Below, in pieces: positions 1 to 4,803 of a DNA stretch of 12,326 bases. The notes under the pieces are model-generated. The model saw nothing but the letters and a program-made list of their open reading frames with translations. It searched no databases and was not told where the DNA came from. Both the position numbers and the translations under genes were made by a program. Source of the stretch: WHTB01 sp050699035 (GTDB lineage: Bacteria > Actinomycetota > Actinomycetes > Propionibacteriales > Nocardioidaceae); contig JBOHDE010000112.1 of the NCBI GenBank assembly GCA_050699035.1, positions 1 to 12,326 on the forward strand, written 5' to 3'. Position 1 is the stretch's first letter, and each line of letters starts with the position of its first letter.

Positions 1-365
1 GAGCGGGCCTGGTCGCGTACCTCGAGCAGGGCCAGGATCTCCTCGGCGCCCGGGAGTACGGTCAGCTCCTCGGCCGCGATCGGGTCGACCCCGGCGGCGT
101 CGAGCACGCTCAGCAGATAACCCTGGATCTCACCCCAGGACGCCTCGAACCGGCGCTGGGCGTCGACCTGCATCACGAACAGGTTGTCGTCGACCTCGGT
201 CGGGCCGGAGCCGATCGGCACCTCGAACGTGTCGGCCAGCGAGTGCGCGGCATCGGTCGAGAGCACGAGCGTACGCAGCCCGCGCAGCGCCGCCAGGGTC
301 GCCGTGCCGGCGGCGGCCGTGGTCTTTCCGACGCCGCCCTTTCCGGTATAAAGCAGAACTCGCAC
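1..365 (-). CDS. ArsA-family P-loop ATPase (N-terminal part, cut by window edge)
   Basis: N-terminal 121 residues of an ArsA/GET3-like ATPase of the SIMIBI (deviant Walker A) class. It opens VRVLLYTGKGGVGKTTAAAG, with the P-loop GKGGVGKTT at residues 8-16, followed by the family's LVLSTDAAHSLADTF segment (A' motif, about residues 35-48). Members bind and hydrolyse ATP as dimers. The actinobacterial ones are not tied to arsenic, and their client is unknown. The GTG start is firm: the only in-frame codons between it and the upstream stop are seven non-start codons. The gene lies 21 bp after the SRPBCC gene in the same frame and direction, so the two are probably co-transcribed. No clear Shine-Dalgarno precedes it, so translational coupling is likely. 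In Mycobacterium the equivalent neighbour is, from memory, Rv2184c. The C-terminus is outside the window. Confidence 0.93.
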   Translation of the reverse strand, partial: MRVLLYTGKGGVGKTTAAAGTATLAALRGLRTLVLSTDAAHSLADTFEVPIGSGPTEVDDNLFVMQVDAQRRFEASWGEIQGYLLSVLDAAGVDPIAAEELTVLPGAEEILALLEVRDQAR

Positions 366-386
366 GGGGTGGAGGCTACCGGGAGG

Positions 387-824
387 TCAGCTCGTCGACT
401 CAACTCGCTGCTTCAGGCCCTTCAGCGCCGTGTCGATGATCACCTTCTCGGCCTTGCGCTTCAGCAGGCCGATCATCGGGATGGACACGTCGACCGAGAG
501 CCGGTACGTCACGTCGGTCGAGTCACCGGCCGCGCGCAACGCGTACGACCCCTCCATCGCCTTCAGTACGCTCGCCCGGACCAGCGTCCAGTGCACCTCG
601 GTGTCGCCGCGCCAGTCGTACTCCAGCGTGTAGGTGTCCTTGATCGGTGGGGCGTTCAGCGAGAACGTCACCTGCTCGGCACGACCGTCCGTGTCGGTGG
701 AGAGCACCTCCGCCTTCTTCACCCCGGTCGCCCAGTCGGGGTACGCCTCGAAGTCTGCGATCACGGCCATCACGCTGGCCGGGTCGGCGGCGACGCGGAT
801 GCTGGAGGACGTCTGCTCAGCCAT
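387..824 (-). CDS. SRPBCC (START/polyketide-cyclase-like) protein, TB16.3/Rv2185c type
   Basis: A 145-residue single-domain SRPBCC protein. The helix-grip signatures are visible: an N-terminal strand (TSSSIRVAADPASVMAVIADFEAYPDWATGVKKAEVL, residues 5-41), a middle strand set containing LEYDWRGDTEVHWTLV, and a C-terminal long helix IPMIGLLKRKAEKVIIDTALKGLKQRVE (about 115-142). This C-terminal helix and the FEAYPDW motif closely match what I recall of mycobacterial Rv2185c (TB16.3). The fold binds hydrophobic ligands in a central cavity. The ligand is unknown, but linkage to an ArsA ATPase and an acyl-CoA synthetase suggests lipid handling. There is no signal peptide, so it is cytoplasmic. It is the first gene of a leftward pair with the ATPase. 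The ATG start sits 6 nt after a TAGAGT hexamer, which fits leaderless transcription. Confidence 0.93.
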   Translation of the reverse strand: MAEQTSSSIRVAADPASVMAVIADFEAYPDWATGVKKAEVLSTDTDGRAEQVTFSLNAPPIKDTYTLEYDWRGDTEVHWTLVRASVLKAMEGSYALRAAGDSTDVTYRLSVDVSIPMIGLLKRKAEKVIIDTALKGLKQRVESTS

Positions 825-830
825 GGGCAG

Positions 831-836
831 ACTCTA
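831..836 (-). promoter_or_regulatory. Candidate -10 box of a leaderless promoter for the SRPBCC gene
   Basis: Read on the minus strand, TAGAGT fits the actinobacterial TANNNT -10 consensus. It is followed by six bases and then the ATG at 824, the spacing expected when transcription starts at the A of the start codon. No Shine-Dalgarno is visible between them. No convincing -35 is seen, which is common in this group. This is inferred from pattern only. Confidence 0.4.
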
Positions 837-892
837 GCCCGACGGGGTCCACCCGGAGCGCCATCATCGTCGCGGCGTCCTGGCCCGGGCTC

Positions 893-979
893 TGCACCAT
901 CTGGCACCGAGTGGTGGCAAACGGTGCACCGCAGGCCGACCTCTGCATCATCTGGCACGGAGTGGTGGCAAATGGTGCA
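893..979. repeat. Tandem pair of 36-bp palindromes (family P1), 51-bp period
   Basis: Two copies of a 36-bp imperfect palindrome lie at 893-928 and 944-979, exactly 51 bp start to start. Each has outer arms TGCACCAT / ATGGTGCA (one base off in each copy), a one-base mismatch, inner arms TGGCACC / GGTGGCA with a single G/C mismatch, and a GAGT centre. The 15-bp connector reads CCGCAGGCCGACCTC. About 14 of 16 stem positions pair, so either strand would fold into a strong hairpin. The pair lies 69-155 bp upstream of the SRPBCC start. A third copy is at 1450-1485. I know of no named family with this sequence. Confidence 0.85.
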
Positions 980-1026
980 CCGACCGGTGACATGGACGTG
1001 CGCCCGCCGACAGTCACGAAGTCGCG
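931..1026. repeat. 96-bp direct repeat, copy 1 (partner at 1437-1533)
   Basis: This segment starts GCAGGCCGACCTC, contains one P1 palindrome, continues with CCGACCGGTGACATG and ends in a CGCCCGCCGAC-rGTCACG-rAGTCGCG tail. The whole block recurs in the same orientation at 1437-1533 with a handful of substitutions and a one-base length difference. The repeated unit is therefore larger than the palindrome and includes its flanks, as expected from duplication or transposition of a cassette. The P1 pair overlaps it. Confidence 0.8.
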
Positions 1027-1071
1027 TGTCATCCAGCCGGCGGCGTCGGGCCCGATGCATCACACGCAACT
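1020..1071. repeat. 52-bp element with terminal inverted repeats (copy 1)
   Basis: The ends read AGTCGCGTGTCAT (1020-1032) and ATCACACGCAACT (1059-1071), inverted repeats matching at 11 of 13 positions. They enclose a GC-rich centre containing CCGGCGGCGTCGGGCCC. A second element of exactly the same 52-bp length, with perfect 13-bp ends and a similar centre, lies at 2054-2105. Related ends also occur near 1108-1120, 1255-1320 and 2259-2270. Confidence 0.75.
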
Positions 1072-1146
1072 GTGGTGGGCCCGGCGCCGGCGGGCGGAGT
1101 GTCGCCGAGTCTCGTGTCATGTGGTGGGCCGGCGCCGGACCCGCAC

Positions 1147-1231
1147 GCATTCTGCGGACATGTGTCGGCAGATTGCGCGCCGGCGGCCGACCGACGTGCA
1201 TTCTGCGGACACATGTCGGCAGATCGCATGC
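1147..1231 (+). repeat. Tandem pair of 34-bp palindromes (family P3), 51-bp period
   Basis: Copies lie at 1147-1180 and 1198-1231, 51 bp apart. Each begins GCAT, then has arms TCTGCGGACA and TGTCGGCAGA separated by two bases. Nine of ten positions pair, with one central G/C mismatch. The full form ends TCGCATGC, giving an outer GCAT/ATGC symmetry. The connector is about 17 bp and GC-rich. An inverted pair with the same period lies at 2132-2216. The surrounding sequence carries GTGTCAT ends and GGGCC-containing stretches shared with the other cluster. Confidence 0.85.
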
Positions 1232-1254
1232 CGGGTCGATGGCGGGTATCGCCG

Positions 1255-1320
1255 GGTCGCGTGTCATGGAAGGGCCCGGCGCCGCGGTGTGAAGTCAGGC
1301 CCGATACTTGACACGCAACT
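1255..1320. repeat. 66-bp inverted-repeat element related to the 52-bp elements
   Basis: The left end GGTCGCGTGTCAT (1255-1267) pairs with the right end TTGACACGCAACT (1308-1320), imperfectly. The interior carries GGGCCCGGCGCCG and GTCAGGCCCGAT, recalling the centre of the 52-bp elements but about 14 bp longer. It directly follows the left P3 pair and ends 20 bp before the perfect hairpin at 1341-1398. Confidence 0.6.
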
Positions 1321-1340
1321 GCGACGCCGAGTCCCGCCGC

Positions 1341-1398
1341 CGAGATGGACGAAGTCGGGGTCGGCCAGGTGGGTTTGGCCCCGACTTCGTCCATCTCG
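1341..1398. repeat. Perfect 20-bp inverted repeat (hairpin, 18-nt loop)
   Basis: Arms CGAGATGGACGAAGTCGGGG (1341-1360) and its exact complement (1379-1398) enclose 18 nt. This is the strongest stem in the window. No T-run follows on either strand, and no gene ends nearby, so it is not an obvious intrinsic terminator. It lies between the P3 pair and the second P1 block. Perfect arms amid degenerate neighbours suggest recent origin or conservation by selection. Confidence 0.85.
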
Positions 1399-1401
1399 AC
1401 A

Positions 1402-1485
1402 CACCATCTGAGATCGCGACGGCCGGAGCGCCCACCGCAGGCCGACCTCTGCACCATCTGGCACCGAGTGGTGGCAAATGGTGCA
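1402..1485. repeat. Second P1 block: degenerate copy plus intact 36-bp palindrome
   Basis: The intact P1 palindrome is at 1450-1485 (arms TGCACCAT/ATGGTGCA perfect, inner arms with the same G/C mismatch as the other copies). About 50 bp before it, 1402-1410 retains CACCATCTG and 1432-1449 retains CACCGCAGGCCGACCTC, with unrelated sequence between. This looks like the decayed first member of a 51-bp pair as at 893-979. The flanks belong to the 97-bp repeat 1437-1533. Confidence 0.7.
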
Positions 1486-1533
1486 CCGACCGGTGACATG
1501 ACATGCGCGCCCGCCGACGGTCACGGAGTCGCG
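1437..1533. repeat. 97-bp direct repeat, copy 2 (partner at 931-1026)
   Basis: Same orientation and order of parts as 931-1026: GCAGGCCGACCTC, P1 palindrome, CCGACCGGTGACATG, then a CGCCCGCCGAC-GGTCACG-GAGTCGCG tail. Similarity stops soon after GAGTCGCG. There copy 1 continues into a 52-bp element, while copy 2 runs into the stop region of the small gene at 1555. This marks the left border between repeat DNA and the gene island. Confidence 0.8.
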
Positions 1534-1554
1534 CGGCTCAGGCCCACGGCTCTT

Positions 1555-1857
1555 CTACGGCCGCCGCTCGCGGTTCGCGTCAGTAGTGACGAGGCGCGCG
1601 ACAGCGAGCCGACCTGAGGAGGCAAGGTGGCTAGCGCGCCGACTGGTCTCGCACGGGTAGTCAGCGCCGCAACGTTGACAGAGCGCCGACAGACGTTGGG
1701 GCCAGGGCATGAACCGCCACCTCAGGGTCCAACCGACCGTCGGCCGGTCAGGGACGTGAACAGCTAGCGCGGCCCGGGCGGCGGTCTGGATCTCGGCGAC
1801 GGGATGTCGAGCCGCGGCATGTTCGACCAGCTCATTGAGCGCCGCTGGCTTTGTCAT
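1555..1857 (-). CDS. Small hypothetical protein with C..C...YPC motif (100 aa)
   Basis: Unrecognised 100-residue protein. It starts MTKPAALNELVEHAAARHPV, with an Ala-rich helical N-terminal half, then carries CQRCGADYPCETSRRASHLAS (about residues 60-80). The CxxC plus a third Cys in a YPC-E/S-T-x-R context recalls short actinobacterial proteins with C-x-x-C...YPC-T-x-R signatures, possibly metal-binding; that resemblance is from memory and weak. Evidence that it is real: a strong GGAGGTG Shine-Dalgarno (complement of 1863-1869) and a TGATG stop-start overlap with the gene upstream. Base composition is less GC-rich than the housekeeping neighbours, suggesting acquired DNA. No membrane segment or signal peptide is seen. 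An alternative GTG start lies one codon earlier. Function unknown. Confidence 0.55.
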   Translation of the reverse strand: MTKPAALNELVEHAAARHPVAEIQTAARAALAVHVPDRPTVGWTLRWRFMPWPQRLSALCQRCGADYPCETSRRASHLASSGRLAVARLVTTDANRERRP

Positions 1858-2066
1858 CACTGCACCTCCAATGACGTGCTTGCTGAGGCCAGCGCTGTGA
1901 CGGCTGCGGCGATCCGCTGTTGCCTCACCACCCCGCGTGGAGCGTCGGAGACGAACCCGATGAGGTGGCGACGCTGGTTGGGTTCCAGGGTCTCGACTGT
2001 AGTGACGGCGGCGGTCAATGCGGAAGGCAGGTCGTTGGCATGTCGTGGCCGCGAGTCGCGTGTCAT
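1857..2066 (-). CDS. Small hypothetical protein, start inside a repeat (69 aa)
   Basis: Unrecognised 69-residue product. After MTRDSRPRHAN comes a coherent segment LPSALTAAVTTVETLEPNQR, then RHLIGFVSDAPRGVV and RQQRIAAAVTALASAS, ending SLEVQ. It looks mostly helical and soluble. Its TGA overlaps the ATG of the next gene, and the downstream Shine-Dalgarno lies within its last codons, so the two are translationally coupled. The first in-frame ATG (2064-2066) is the left terminal repeat of the 52-bp element at 2054-2105. No good Shine-Dalgarno precedes it. The original 5' end may have been replaced by the repeat, leaving a truncated gene, or the true start may be a downstream TTG. Function unknown. 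Confidence 0.45.
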   Translation of the reverse strand: MTRDSRPRHANDLPSALTAAVTTVETLEPNQRRHLIGFVSDAPRGVVRQQRIAAAVTALASASTSLEVQ

Positions 2067-2105
2067 CCGTCCGGCGGCGTCAGGCCCATGACATGACACG
2101 CGACT
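2054..2105. repeat. 52-bp element with perfect 13-bp terminal inverted repeats (copy 2)
   Basis: The ends AGTCGCGTGTCAT (2054-2066) and ATGACACGCGACT (2093-2105) are perfect inverted repeats around a 26-bp centre with CCGGCGGCGTCAGGCCC. The length and centre match the element at 1020-1071. It contributes the apparent start codon of the 69-residue gene, so its position there may have altered expression of the small-gene pair. Confidence 0.8.
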
Positions 2106-2131
2106 GAGGACACGTCGCCAACGGTCCGCCG

Positions 2132-2216
2132 GCATGCGATCCGCCAACATGTGTCCGCAGAATGCACTCGGGTCCGCCATCGGCATGCGATCCGCCGACA
2201 CGTGGCCGCAGAATGC
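2132..2216 (-). repeat. Inverted tandem pair of 34-bp palindromes (family P3), 51-bp period
   Basis: Copies at 2132-2165 and 2183-2216 are exactly 51 bp apart and in reverse orientation to the pair at 1147-1231. On the minus strand each runs GCATTCTGCGG...GGCGGATCGCATGC. The arms are slightly degenerate (TCCGCCAACA/TGTCCGCAGA and TCCGCCGACA/TGGCCGCAGA). The shared flanks on the minus strand (GTGTCATG before, GCCGG then GTGTCATG after) show that a whole cassette is repeated, not only the palindromes. Confidence 0.85.
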
Positions 2217-2240
2217 AAGCGGGCCCCCCGCGGCGTCGAG

Positions 2241-2270
2241 CCCATGACGTGACGTGACATGACACGCGTC
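2241..2270. repeat. TGACG/TGACA short tandem repeat with ATGACACGCG cassette end
   Basis: From 2244 the sequence reads ATGACGTGACGTGACATGACACG, successive TGACG/TGACA units that run into the ATGACACGCG motif also found at the end of the 52-bp element. It marks the right border of the repeat region, 9 bp before the stop of the SRPBCC-like gene. The short units may come from slippage at a cassette end. Confidence 0.55.
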
Positions 2271-2278
2271 GCCAACGC

Positions 2279-2680
2279 TCAGCGACGGCGCTCCCCCGCG
2301 GGCCGGCCGGCCTCTAGGGAGTCCTTCGCCGCGAAGAGCTGCCGCTTCAGGGGTACGGCATACCGTCGCCGCAGCCGGGCGGCCTCCCGACGCCGCCGAC
2401 GCCGGCCAGCCGCCCGAAGCCGCCAGCGCCCAGGACGGGTCGGGTCGGCACGCAGGAAGACATGCACGACGGCCCCGTCTCCGTACTTCTCGACCCACAC
2501 CTCGGCGGTACCGGTGAGCGCCCCGGTGACCCGCCACCGCACCCCCTCCAGCCCGCGGTCGTCGTAGGCCGTCAGCGTTAGGTCGGGGAACCACCCACGC
2601 CAGCGCGCCTCGTCGCACAGCAGGCGACGCACCGCACCGCGGTCGGCCGCGATGAAGTGTTCGTCGACCAGGTCGAGCAT
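2279..2680 (-). CDS. Arg-rich SRPBCC-like protein (Rv2186c position)
   Basis: A 133-residue protein from ATG 2680; a GTG two codons earlier (2686) is possible. The first 80 residues look like a compact SRPBCC/START-type domain: MLDLVDEHFIAADRGAVRRLL, DEARWRGWFPDLTLTAYDDRGLEGVRWRVTG, then strands EVWVEKYGDGAVVHVFLRAD. The last 50 residues are extremely basic (GRRRRRREAARLRRRYAVPLKRQLFAAKDSLEAG...). This differs from the classic C-terminal helix, although KRQLFAAKDSLE could be its remnant; nucleic-acid or acidic-lipid contact is possible. It is divergent from the acyl-CoA synthetase with about 50 bp between them. In mycobacteria the gene between the TB16.3-type gene and fadD15 is Rv2186c, which I believe is similar. 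Ligand unknown. Confidence 0.75.
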   Translation of the reverse strand: MLDLVDEHFIAADRGAVRRLLCDEARWRGWFPDLTLTAYDDRGLEGVRWRVTGALTGTAEVWVEKYGDGAVVHVFLRADPTRPGRWRLRAAGRRRRRREAARLRRRYAVPLKRQLFAAKDSLEAGRPAGERRR

Positions 2681-2738
2681 CGGCACGCCGTGACTGTAAC
2701 GTGCGGATTAGCACAGGTTTGAGGCCCCGGAGGTTCCC
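2681..2738. promoter_or_regulatory. Divergent promoter region between SRPBCC-like gene and fadD
   Basis: About 58 bp separate the two opposed starts and must hold both promoters. It is noticeably AT-richer than its surroundings. Hexamers that could serve as -10 boxes are GATTAG (2706-2711) rightward, and TTACAG (complement of 2694-2699) or TAATCC (complement of 2705-2710) leftward. No pair with a good -35 can be chosen. The fadD Shine-Dalgarno GGAGG is at 2729-2733. Confidence 0.4.
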
Positions 2739-4526
2739 TTGCGCGAGTACGTCAGCCCGCTGACGGTCGAGATCCCGACCACCGGCAGCCTCACCGACGA
2801 CGTCGTGTCGGCGGCCGACGAGCAGCCGCAGGAGGTGCTCTTCAGCCGGCGGGTCAAGGACGACTGGGTCGACGTCACCGCCGAGAAGTTCCGCGACGAG
2901 GTCGTGCAGGTTGCCAAGGGCCTGGTCGCGTCGGGCGTGCAGCCGGGTGACCGCGTCGTGCTGGTCTCCAAGACGCGGTACGAGTGGACGTTGCTGGACT
3001 ACGCGATCTGGTGGGCCGGCGCCGCCACGGTGCCGGTCTACGAGACCTCGTCGGCCGAGCAGATCGGCTGGATCCTCGAGGACTCCGGCGCGACGGTCGC
3101 CGTCGTCGAGTCGGCGGACCACCTGGCCCGGGTGGAGGAGGTACGCGACCGCGCGTCCGACCTCAAGCAGGTCTGGCAGCTCGACGACGGTGCCATCGCC
3201 GCTCTCACCGAGGCCGGCACCGCGGTGTCCGACGCCGACCTCGAGCAGCGGCGCACGTCCGTCACACCCGACGACCTGGCGACCCTGATCTACACCTCCG
3301 GCACGACCGGCCGCCCGAAGGGCTGCGAGCTGACCCACGGCAACTTCATGTTCGAGCTGGGGGTCGCGGTCGACGAGCTGGACCGGCTGTTCGACGCCGA
3401 GGGCGCGTCGACCCTGCTGTTCCTGCCACTGGCACACGTCTTCGCCAGGATCATCCAGGTCGGGTGCGTCAAGGCCCGGGTACGCCTCGGCCACACCGCC
3501 GACGTCTCCCACCTGCTGGATGACCTGGCAGCCTTTCAGCCGACGTTCATCCTGGCGGTACCCCGCGTGTTCGAGAAGGTCTTCAACTCCGCATCGCAGA
3601 AGGCTCACAGCGAGGGCAAGGGCAAGATCTTCGACGCCGCCGCGACCACTGCGATCGCCCACAGCCGGGCCCAGGACAACGGCAAGGTCCGCCCGCTGCT
3701 GCGGGTCCAGCACGCGCTGTTCGACCGGCTCGTCTACACCAAGCTGCGCGCGGCACTCGGCGGCAAGACGGAGTATGCCGTGTCCGGCGGCGCGCCACTC
3801 GGCGAGCGGCTCGCGCACTTCTTCCGGGGCATCGGCCTGACCGTGCTGGAGGGGTACGGCCTGACCGAGAGCACGGCTGCGCTCACCGCCAACCTGCCCG
3901 ATGCCCAGCGGATCGGCAGCGTCGGCCGGCCGCTGCAGGGCACCGGGGTCCGGGTCGCCGACGACGGCGAGCTGCTGTTCCGCGGCGGCCAGGTGTTCCG
4001 TCGCTACTGGCACAACGAGCCGGCGACCGCCGACGCGCTGGACGCCGACGGCTGGTTCCACACCGGCGACATGGGCGAGATCGACGACGACGGCTTCGTC
4101 CGGATCACCGGGCGCAAGAAGGAGATCCTGGTCACCGCCGGCGGCAAGAACGTCGCACCGGCCCCGCTCGAGGACGCCATCCGCGCGCATCCGCTGGTCA
4201 GCCAGTGCATGGTGGTCGGCGAGGCCAAGCCGTTCGTCGCCGCGCTGGTGACGATCGACCCGGAGGCGTTCGCGTCGTGGCGTGACCAGCACGGCAAGTC
4301 CGGCAAGGTCTCCGACCTCAACCGCGACCCCGACCTGCTGGCCGAGATCCAGTCTGCCGTCGACCAGGCCAACGCCGGGGTGTCCAAGGCCGAGTCGATC
4401 CGCAAGTTCGTCGTACTCCCGGTCGACTGGACCGAGGAGGGCGGCCAGGTCACGCCGACGCTCAAGCTCAAGCGCGCCGTCGTGATGCGCGAGTTCAGCG
4501 CCGAGGTCGAGGCCGTCTACACCTAG
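2739..4526 (+). CDS. fadD: Long-chain fatty acid-CoA ligase, FadD15 type
   Basis: A 595-residue ANL-superfamily adenylating enzyme that activates long-chain fatty acids to acyl-CoA through an acyl-AMP intermediate. Key motifs: YTSGTTGRPKG at 185-195 (phosphate loop), YGLTES at 373-378 (adenine/acyl-AMP contact), GWFHTGD at 438-444 with Asp444 (ribose), RITGRKKE at 455-462 (hinge), and LKLKR at 575-579 with Lys576 as the likely adenylation lysine. Length and sequence match mycobacterial FadD15 (about 600 aa), including YETSSAEQIGWILEDS and VSGGAPLGERLAHFFRG. The TTG start is supported by GGAGG 5 bp upstream and by the FadD15-like MRE- N-terminus. No transmembrane segment is seen, so it is cytosolic or peripheral. 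It is transcribed divergently from the SRPBCC-like gene. All motifs appear intact. Confidence 0.96.
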   Translation: MREYVSPLTVEIPTTGSLTDDVVSAADEQPQEVLFSRRVKDDWVDVTAEKFRDEVVQVAKGLVASGVQPGDRVVLVSKTRYEWTLLDYAIWWAGAATVPVYETSSAEQIGWILEDSGATVAVVESADHLARVEEVRDRASDLKQVWQLDDGAIAALTEAGTAVSDADLEQRRTSVTPDDLATLIYTSGTTGRPKGCELTHGNFMFELGVAVDELDRLFDAEGASTLLFLPLAHVFARIIQVGCVKARVRLGHTADVSHLLDDLAAFQPTFILAVPRVFEKVFNSASQKAHSEGKGKIFDAAATTAIAHSRAQDNGKVRPLLRVQHALFDRLVYTKLRAALGGKTEYAVSGGAPLGERLAHFFRGIGLTVLEGYGLTESTAALTANLPDAQRIGSVGRPLQGTGVRVADDGELLFRGGQVFRRYWHNEPATADALDADGWFHTGDMGEIDDDGFVRITGRKKEILVTAGGKNVAPAPLEDAIRAHPLVSQCMVVGEAKPFVAALVTIDPEAFASWRDQHGKSGKVSDLNRDPDLLAEIQSAVDQANAGVSKAESIRKFVVLPVDWTEEGGQVTPTLKLKRAVVMREFSAEVEAVYT

Positions 4527-4608
4527 GGTGTGTCTCCTTACTCCGCTGACCTGCTGCGCGACCCTCGGCGGGCGCCGCTCGCGACGGTCGGGAGCAAGGA
4601 GAAACACC
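4527..4608 (+). terminator. Long hairpin after fadD, probable terminator
   Basis: It begins at the base after the fadD stop. The arms GGTGTGTCTCCTTACTCC (4527-4544) and GGAGCAAGGAGAAACACC (4591-4608) pair at 16 of 18 positions. The 46-nt interior can form a further CGACC/GGTCG stem. No T-tract follows, as is usual for stable actinobacterial hairpins. Its position, the only intergenic space between fadD and the tad operon, favours a terminator or mRNA-stabilising structure. Confidence 0.6.
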
Positions 4609-4803
4609 GTAGCCTGGCGTACGCCGCTACGTCGTTCGCGCCCACGCCATAGCCCAACTGGGCTATACGCATCATCCGAATAGCTGCTGGTGACTGCGCT
4701 TTCGGGTGGTTGAGTCCGAATTGCGGCCGATCACCCCTTGCGTTCTCCTAACTTCGCTGTGGGACCACCACCCCCCAAGGTCCCGAGGTGAAGGAGGCGC
4801 GAC
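4609..4803 (+). promoter_or_regulatory. tad operon leader and promoter region
   Basis: This stretch is less GC-rich than the genes on either side and must hold the tad promoter. TAACTT (4749-4754) is a candidate -10, but no convincing -35 stands at the right distance. A GGGACC/GGTCCC hairpin (4761-4766 with 4779-4784) sits six bases before the Shine-Dalgarno AAGGAGG (4791-4797) and could affect ribosome access. I see no small Flp-like prepilin gene here. Confidence 0.4.
4649..4666. promoter_or_regulatory. Perfect 8-bp palindrome, operator-like
   Basis: ATAGCCCA and TGGGCTAT are perfect inverted arms around a 2-bp centre. The short spacer is more like a dimeric regulator site than an RNA hairpin. 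It lies about 140-155 bp upstream of the tadE start, in the AT-richer leader, and does not resemble the P1 or P3 palindromes. The binding protein is unknown. Confidence 0.4.

Noticed and set aside
1..365. Arsenite-efflux function for the ArsA-like ATPase
   Set aside because: No arsB, arsD or arsR is nearby. The single-gene actinobacterial homologues sit next to SRPBCC and lipid genes, so arsenic transport is not supported.
893..1231. CRISPR array
   Set aside because: Each family has only two copies per cluster, connectors are about 15-17 bp and partly shared, the repeats are full palindromes, and no cas genes are present.
243..1292. A 349-residue plus-strand open frame across the ATPase, SRPBCC gene and repeats
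   Set aside because: It is antisense to two recognisable proteins, then runs through palindromic repeats; the composition is Arg/Gly/Ser/Ala-rich low-complexity without any recognisable domain.
1341..1398. Intrinsic terminator at the perfect hairpin
   Set aside because: No convincing gene ends beside it on either strand and no T-tract follows; the nearest gene stop (1555) lies about 150 bp away and is read toward it.
893..1524. 17-residue repeats with a CxxCHH (heme-like) motif in minus-strand frames, CTICHHSVPDGAEVGLR
   Set aside because: 51 bp is a multiple of three, so any frame through the array stays open and repeats. The frames are short, have no good ribosome site, and both strands are equally open because the units are palindromic.
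1857..4607. A 916-residue open frame on the minus strand across the acyl-CoA synthetase gene
   Set aside because: It is antisense to a gene with all catalytic motifs intact and arises from the GC-rich third positions. Only its last 69 codons, outside fadD, form a credible separate gene.
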